A program made the translations under genes and the position numbers. The notes under the pieces are model-generated. The model was not told where the DNA came from, ran no database searches, and worked only from the letters and a program-made list of their open reading frames with translations. DNA of 64,000 bases from Krasilnikovia cinnamomea (GTDB taxonomy: Bacteria > Actinomycetota > Actinomycetes > Mycobacteriales > Micromonosporaceae). Location of the stretch: positions 6,882,001-6,946,000 of the forward strand of contig NZ_SHKY01000001.1 of the NCBI RefSeq assembly GCF_004217545.1, given 5' to 3'. Below, in pieces: positions 60,711 to 64,000 of this stretch (positions are counted from its first letter, which is position 1; every line of letters begins with the position of its first letter).

Positions 60711-60895
60711 CCAGCCTGCGAGTTGAAACATGCTAAGTCTATAGGAATTGCGGTGAACTGCGTCACATCCATGGTGACCGGCCGCGGCATCCGCCCTACG
60801 TTGATTCCGGTGGATGGACGGGCGCCTCGACCGGCGCCCACCTCGTCCGCCGACCCGACCGGCGGAGATCCCGTCCGGCCCACCGAAGGGCGACG

Positions 60896-62587
60896 ATGCG
60901 CAGCCGAACCGTTCCCGCGATCCTCGCCGGCATCCTGGCCGCCGGCGCGCTCACCGCCTGCCAGGGCGCCGAGAACCCGGCCGCCACGCCGTTCGACCCC
61001 GCGACCTGCCGCGGCGGCACGCTGTCCGTGCTCAACCAGGGCGGCATCAGCCACCTCGACCCGGCCCGGCTCTACACCTCCGGCGGCGGCAACATCCCGT
61101 CCCTGCTGTTCCGCACGCTCACCACCCGCAACCGGCTGCCCGGAGAGGCGGGCACCAGGCCCGCGCCGGATCTCGCCACCGACCTCGGCACCCCCTCCGA
61201 CGGCGCCAGGACCTGGACGTACCGGCTGCGCGACGGCGTCTTCTTCGAGGACGGCACGCCGATCACCTCCGCCGACGTCAAGTACGGCATCGAACGCTCG
61301 TTCGCGCCGGAGCTGCCCGGCGGGGCGCCGTACCTGCGGGACTGGCTGGTGGGGGCGGCGGACTACCCGGGGCCGTACAAGCAGCCCGGCGGGCTCGCGG
61401 CGATCGAGACGCCCGACGCGAAGACGATCGTCTTCAAGCTGCGCAAACCCGAGGGGGACTTCCCCTTCCTGGCCACCGCCACCCAGTTCGCCCCGGTGCC
61501 CAGGGCGAAGGACTCCGGCACGGAGTACGAGAACCACCCGCTGTCCAGCGGACCGTACAAGGTGGAACGGTACGAGAAGAAGAAGACGCTCACCCTGGTG
61601 CGCAACACCCACTGGGGCAGCGACACCCTGCGCTACGCCTGCCCGGACCGGATCGAGGTGACCGCCGGGCTCGACCCGGCCGTCATCAACCAGCGCCTGG
61701 TCACCGGCGCCGGGCGCGACGCGTACGCCGTCACCACCGACGCCGTGGTCGGGCCCGAACAACTGGCCCAGCTCACGCCCGGCTCCGCGCTGGACAAGCG
61801 GGTCGCCCGGGGCGAGTTCCCGATGACCACCTACCTCGCGTTCAACACGACGAAGGCACCCTTCGACGACGTGCGGGTGCGCCAGGCCCTGTCGTACGCG
61901 GTCAACCGCACCTCGGTCGTCAACGCCCTCGGCGGCAGCGCGGTCGCCGGGCCCTCGACCACCTTCCTGCCGCCGCAGCCGGCACTGGGCTACCAGCCGT
62001 ACGATCATTTCCCGGCCGGTCCGGGCGGCGACCCGGCCAAGGCCCGCGAGCTGCTGGCCGCCGCCGGACACGGCGGTGGACTCAGCATCGAGCTGGCCCA
62101 CGAGAACGACGACGCGAACGGCCTCGGGCCCAAGGTGGCCGCCGCAATTCAGGACGCGTTCAAGCAGGCCGGCATCGCGGTGCGCCTGGTCGCCATCGAC
62201 GGCGCGACGTACCGGGACGTCACCGGCAAGCCCGCCACCCAGCCCGCGCTGTCGCTGCAGAACTGGGGCGCCGACTGGCCGTCCGGCGGCCCGTTCCTCA
62301 TTCCGATCTTCGACGGCCGGCAGATCGTCACGGCGGGCGGCAACTTCAACCTCGCCCAGTACAACGACCCCGAGGTCAACGCGGAGATCGACGCGATCAA
62401 CGCGCTCACCGACCCGGCCGCGGCGGCCCCCCGCTGGGGCGCCCTCGACGCGAGGATCGGCAAGCTCGCCCTGGTCGTCCCGCTGACCCACGAGAAGGAC
62501 GTCTACCTGTACGGCACGGGCGTCAAGAACGCGGTGCCCGACGGCTGGCGCGGCACCTACGACCTGGCCCGGATCTCCGTCAAGTGA
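60896..62587 (+). CDS. ABC importer solute-binding lipoprotein, family 5 (peptide/nickel type)
   Basis: A 563-residue lipoprotein. The signal peptide ends in the lipobox LTAC (Cys near 22). The mature protein has the family 5 layout: LSVLNQGGISHLDPARLY, LAPD-type DLATDLG, the WTYRLRDGVFFEDGTPITSADV signature region, YLAFNTTKAPFDDVRVRQALSYAVNR, and the NFNLAQYNDPEVNAEIDA end. Such proteins bind oligopeptides, dipeptides or similar solutes outside the cell. Start ATG has AAGGG upstream. Its stop overlaps the first permease start as GTGA, so it leads an importer operon. The 185 bases before it hold no promoter I can define. Confidence 0.92.
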   Translation: MRSRTVPAILAGILAAGALTACQGAENPAATPFDPATCRGGTLSVLNQGGISHLDPARLYTSGGGNIPSLLFRTLTTRNRLPGEAGTRPAPDLATDLGTPSDGARTWTYRLRDGVFFEDGTPITSADVKYGIERSFAPELPGGAPYLRDWLVGAADYPGPYKQPGGLAAIETPDAKTIVFKLRKPEGDFPFLATATQFAPVPRAKDSGTEYENHPLSSGPYKVERYEKKKTLTLVRNTHWGSDTLRYACPDRIEVTAGLDPAVINQRLVTGAGRDAYAVTTDAVVGPEQLAQLTPGSALDKRVARGEFPMTTYLAFNTTKAPFDDVRVRQALSYAVNRTSVVNALGGSAVAGPSTTFLPPQPALGYQPYDHFPAGPGGDPAKARELLAAAGHGGGLSIELAHENDDANGLGPKVAAAIQDAFKQAGIAVRLVAIDGATYRDVTGKPATQPALSLQNWGADWPSGGPFLIPIFDGRQIVTAGGNFNLAQYNDPEVNAEIDAINALTDPAAAAPRWGALDARIGKLALVVPLTHEKDVYLYGTGVKNAVPDGWRGTYDLARISVK

Positions 62588-63447
62588 CCCGGGACTCCGG
62601 ACTGGTCGCCGGGGCGTCGGTGGTGACGGTCATGGTCCTGGTAGCGCTGGCCGCGCCCGTGCTGACCGCCATCGAGGGACAGGACCCGACCACCTTCCAC
62701 CCCGAGCTGCTCGACTCCGCCCGGGGCGGGGTGCCGGTGGTCGGCTTCAGCGCCGACCACTGGTTCGGCGTCGAGCCGGGCACCGGCCGGGACCTGTTCG
62801 CCCGCGTCGTGTACGGCGCGCGGGTGTCGCTCGGCGTGGCCGTCGGCGCCACCCTCGCCCAGGTGTCGATCGGTCTCGCGGTCGGTCTCGCCGCCGGGCT
62901 GGGCGGCCGCCGTCTCGACGCGGCGATCAGCCGCCTGGTCGACCTCGTCCTCGCGTTCCCCAGCCTGGTCCTAGCGATCGCCCTGCTGGCGATCGTGCCG
63001 CAGTCCTGGCCCCGCCCGGTGCTGCTCACCGGCGTCATCGCGATCCTCGGCTGGGGTGGCACGGCGCGCCTGACCCGGGGCGAGACGCTGTCGCTGCGCA
63101 CCCGCGACTACGTGGCCGCCGCGCGGCTCTCCGGGGCCGGGCCGGCGCGGATCGCACGCCGCGAGCTGCTGCCCGGCCTGGCCGCGCCGGTGCTGACGTA
63201 CGCGGCGCTGCTGCTGCCCGCCAACATGATCAGCGAGGCCGGGCTGTCGTTCCTGGGCGTCGGGGTCCGGCCGCCCACCCCGTCCTGGGGCCAGATGCTG
63301 TCCAGCGCGACCACCTGGTTCCGCGCCGACCCGGCGTACGTGCTGATTCCCGGTGTCCTGCTGCTCACCACCCTGATCGCGTTCGTGCTGGTGTCCGGTG
63401 GGGTGCGGCGCGTGCTCGACCCGCGGCAGACGGTGCCCGTACCGTGA
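62584..63447 (+). CDS. ABC importer permease, DppC/OppC type
   Basis: A 287-residue permease with about six membrane helices. The N-terminal part has the short extracytoplasmic segment with HWFGVEPGTGRDLFARVVYGARVSL, typical of DppC. The cytoplasmic EAA loop reads YVAAARLSGAGPARIARRELLPG, which contacts the ATPase. Four-base GTGA overlaps with both neighbours indicate coupled translation. It would pair with the following DppB-like permease. Permease order C then B is reversed from the usual B then C. Confidence 0.92.
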   Translation: MTRDSGLVAGASVVTVMVLVALAAPVLTAIEGQDPTTFHPELLDSARGGVPVVGFSADHWFGVEPGTGRDLFARVVYGARVSLGVAVGATLAQVSIGLAVGLAAGLGGRRLDAAISRLVDLVLAFPSLVLAIALLAIVPQSWPRPVLLTGVIAILGWGGTARLTRGETLSLRTRDYVAAARLSGAGPARIARRELLPGLAAPVLTYAALLLPANMISEAGLSFLGVGVRPPTPSWGQMLSSATTWFRADPAYVLIPGVLLLTTLIAFVLVSGGVRRVLDPRQTVPVP

Positions 63448-64000
63448 TCCGGCTGTTGCTGCGCCGCCTCGGCGGCGCCGTGCTGGTGCTGCTGGCCCTG
63501 TCCGCCGTCGTCTACGCGCTGTTCTACCTGGCCCCGGCCGACCCGGCCGTGCTCACCTGCGGCAAGGGGTGCACGCCGCAACGGCTCGCCGAGGTCCGCG
63601 CCGCGATGGGCCTCGACGAGAGCGTCGCCACCCAGTACGGCCACTTCCTGCGCGGCATCGTCGTGGGCCGCGACTATCCGGCGGGGCCGGACGTGCGGCA
63701 CTGTCCCGCGCCGTGCCTCGGGTACTCCTTCGAGACCGACCAGCCGGTGACCGCGCTGCTGGCCGACCGGCTGCCGGTGTCCGCGTCGCTGGCGCTGGGC
63801 GCGCAGATCCTGTCACTGGTGGTCGGCGTCGGCGCGGGGCTGCTGCGGTCCCGGTTCGTCGACGCGCTGGTCCTCATCGGATACGCCACCCCGGTCTTCC
63901 TCGTCGGTCTCGTGCTGCTGCTGGTGTTCAGCGTGCAGTTGCGGTGGCTGCCGTTCCCGACCTACGTGCCGCTCACCGAGGACCCGCGCGGCTGGGCGCA
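63444..64000 (+). CDS. ABC importer permease, DppB/OppB type (3' partial)
   Basis: The reading frame begins at a GTG overlapping the previous stop and stays open to the end of the window, giving about 185 residues. It starts with RLLLRRLGGAVLVLLALSAVVYALFYLAPADPA, the N-terminal helix and pore segment of DppB-type permeases. The canonical loop continues with LAEVRAAMGLDE, then an extra Cys-containing stretch and helices near 115-135 and 150-170. The rest of the gene and the ATPases should lie to the right. Confidence 0.9.
   Translation, partial: MIRLLLRRLGGAVLVLLALSAVVYALFYLAPADPAVLTCGKGCTPQRLAEVRAAMGLDESVATQYGHFLRGIVVGRDYPAGPDVRHCPAPCLGYSFETDQPVTALLADRLPVSASLALGAQILSLVVGVGAGLLRSRFVDALVLIGYATPVFLVGLVLLLVFSVQLRWLPFPTYVPLTEDPRGWA

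Noticed and set aside
60720..60750. A standard promoter (TTGAAA with TATAGG) before the importer
   Set aside because: The spacing is only 11 bases, too short for a sigma-70-type promoter; kept only as a possible operator motif.

Overview
The window is high-GC actinomycete DNA with frequent GTG starts, GTGA/ATGA gene overlaps, a giant modular type I polyketide synthase and a furA-katG pair. Gene content suggests a Streptomyces-like or Micromonosporaceae (Actinoplanes-like) producer; the genus is a guess. No gap between genes exceeds 300 bases, and I see no rRNA, tRNA, CRISPR array or transposase.

Positions 1-32778 are the edge of a polyene macrolide-type cluster. A PKS reading frame enters from the left and runs to 28711. 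It holds one partial and five complete modules, all KS-AT-DH-KR-ACP, all with malonyl-type ATs and B-type KRs, which is the layout that makes a run of conjugated double bonds. It is followed by a NysDII-like amino-sugar aminotransferase (mycosamine pathway). Beyond a strong convergent terminator lie a crotonyl-CoA carboxylase/reductase, an endonuclease/exonuclease/phosphatase-family protein and a type II thioesterase.

Positions 32853-51579 are mostly housekeeping or stress genes: a Tat-exported multicopper oxidase, a WhiA-like protein without a helix-turn-helix, a TAXI-type lipoprotein convergent with an OmpR-type two-component pair, katG with furA and a recognisable FurA box, a DUF4442/TetR pair, a flavodoxin, an operon for aminoacyl-phosphatidylglycerol synthesis and probable hydrolysis, a decayed histidine kinase, a CPBP protease, and an unusual double histidine kinase with its NarL-type regulator.

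Positions 51617-60710 are the most notable region. A tightly coupled minus-strand operon has the same order as the lipstatin operon (lstA-lstB-lstC-lstD-lstE) but ends in a GNAT acetyltransferase where lipstatin has a formyltransferase. The NRPS adenylation domain reads as an Asn/Asp-type pocket (DLTK-GE-IG). N-acetyl plus Asn is the side chain of esterastin, so this looks like an esterastin-type beta-lactone lipase/esterase inhibitor cluster, controlled by a divergent TetR regulator. A peptide-type ABC importer starts just beyond and runs off the right end.
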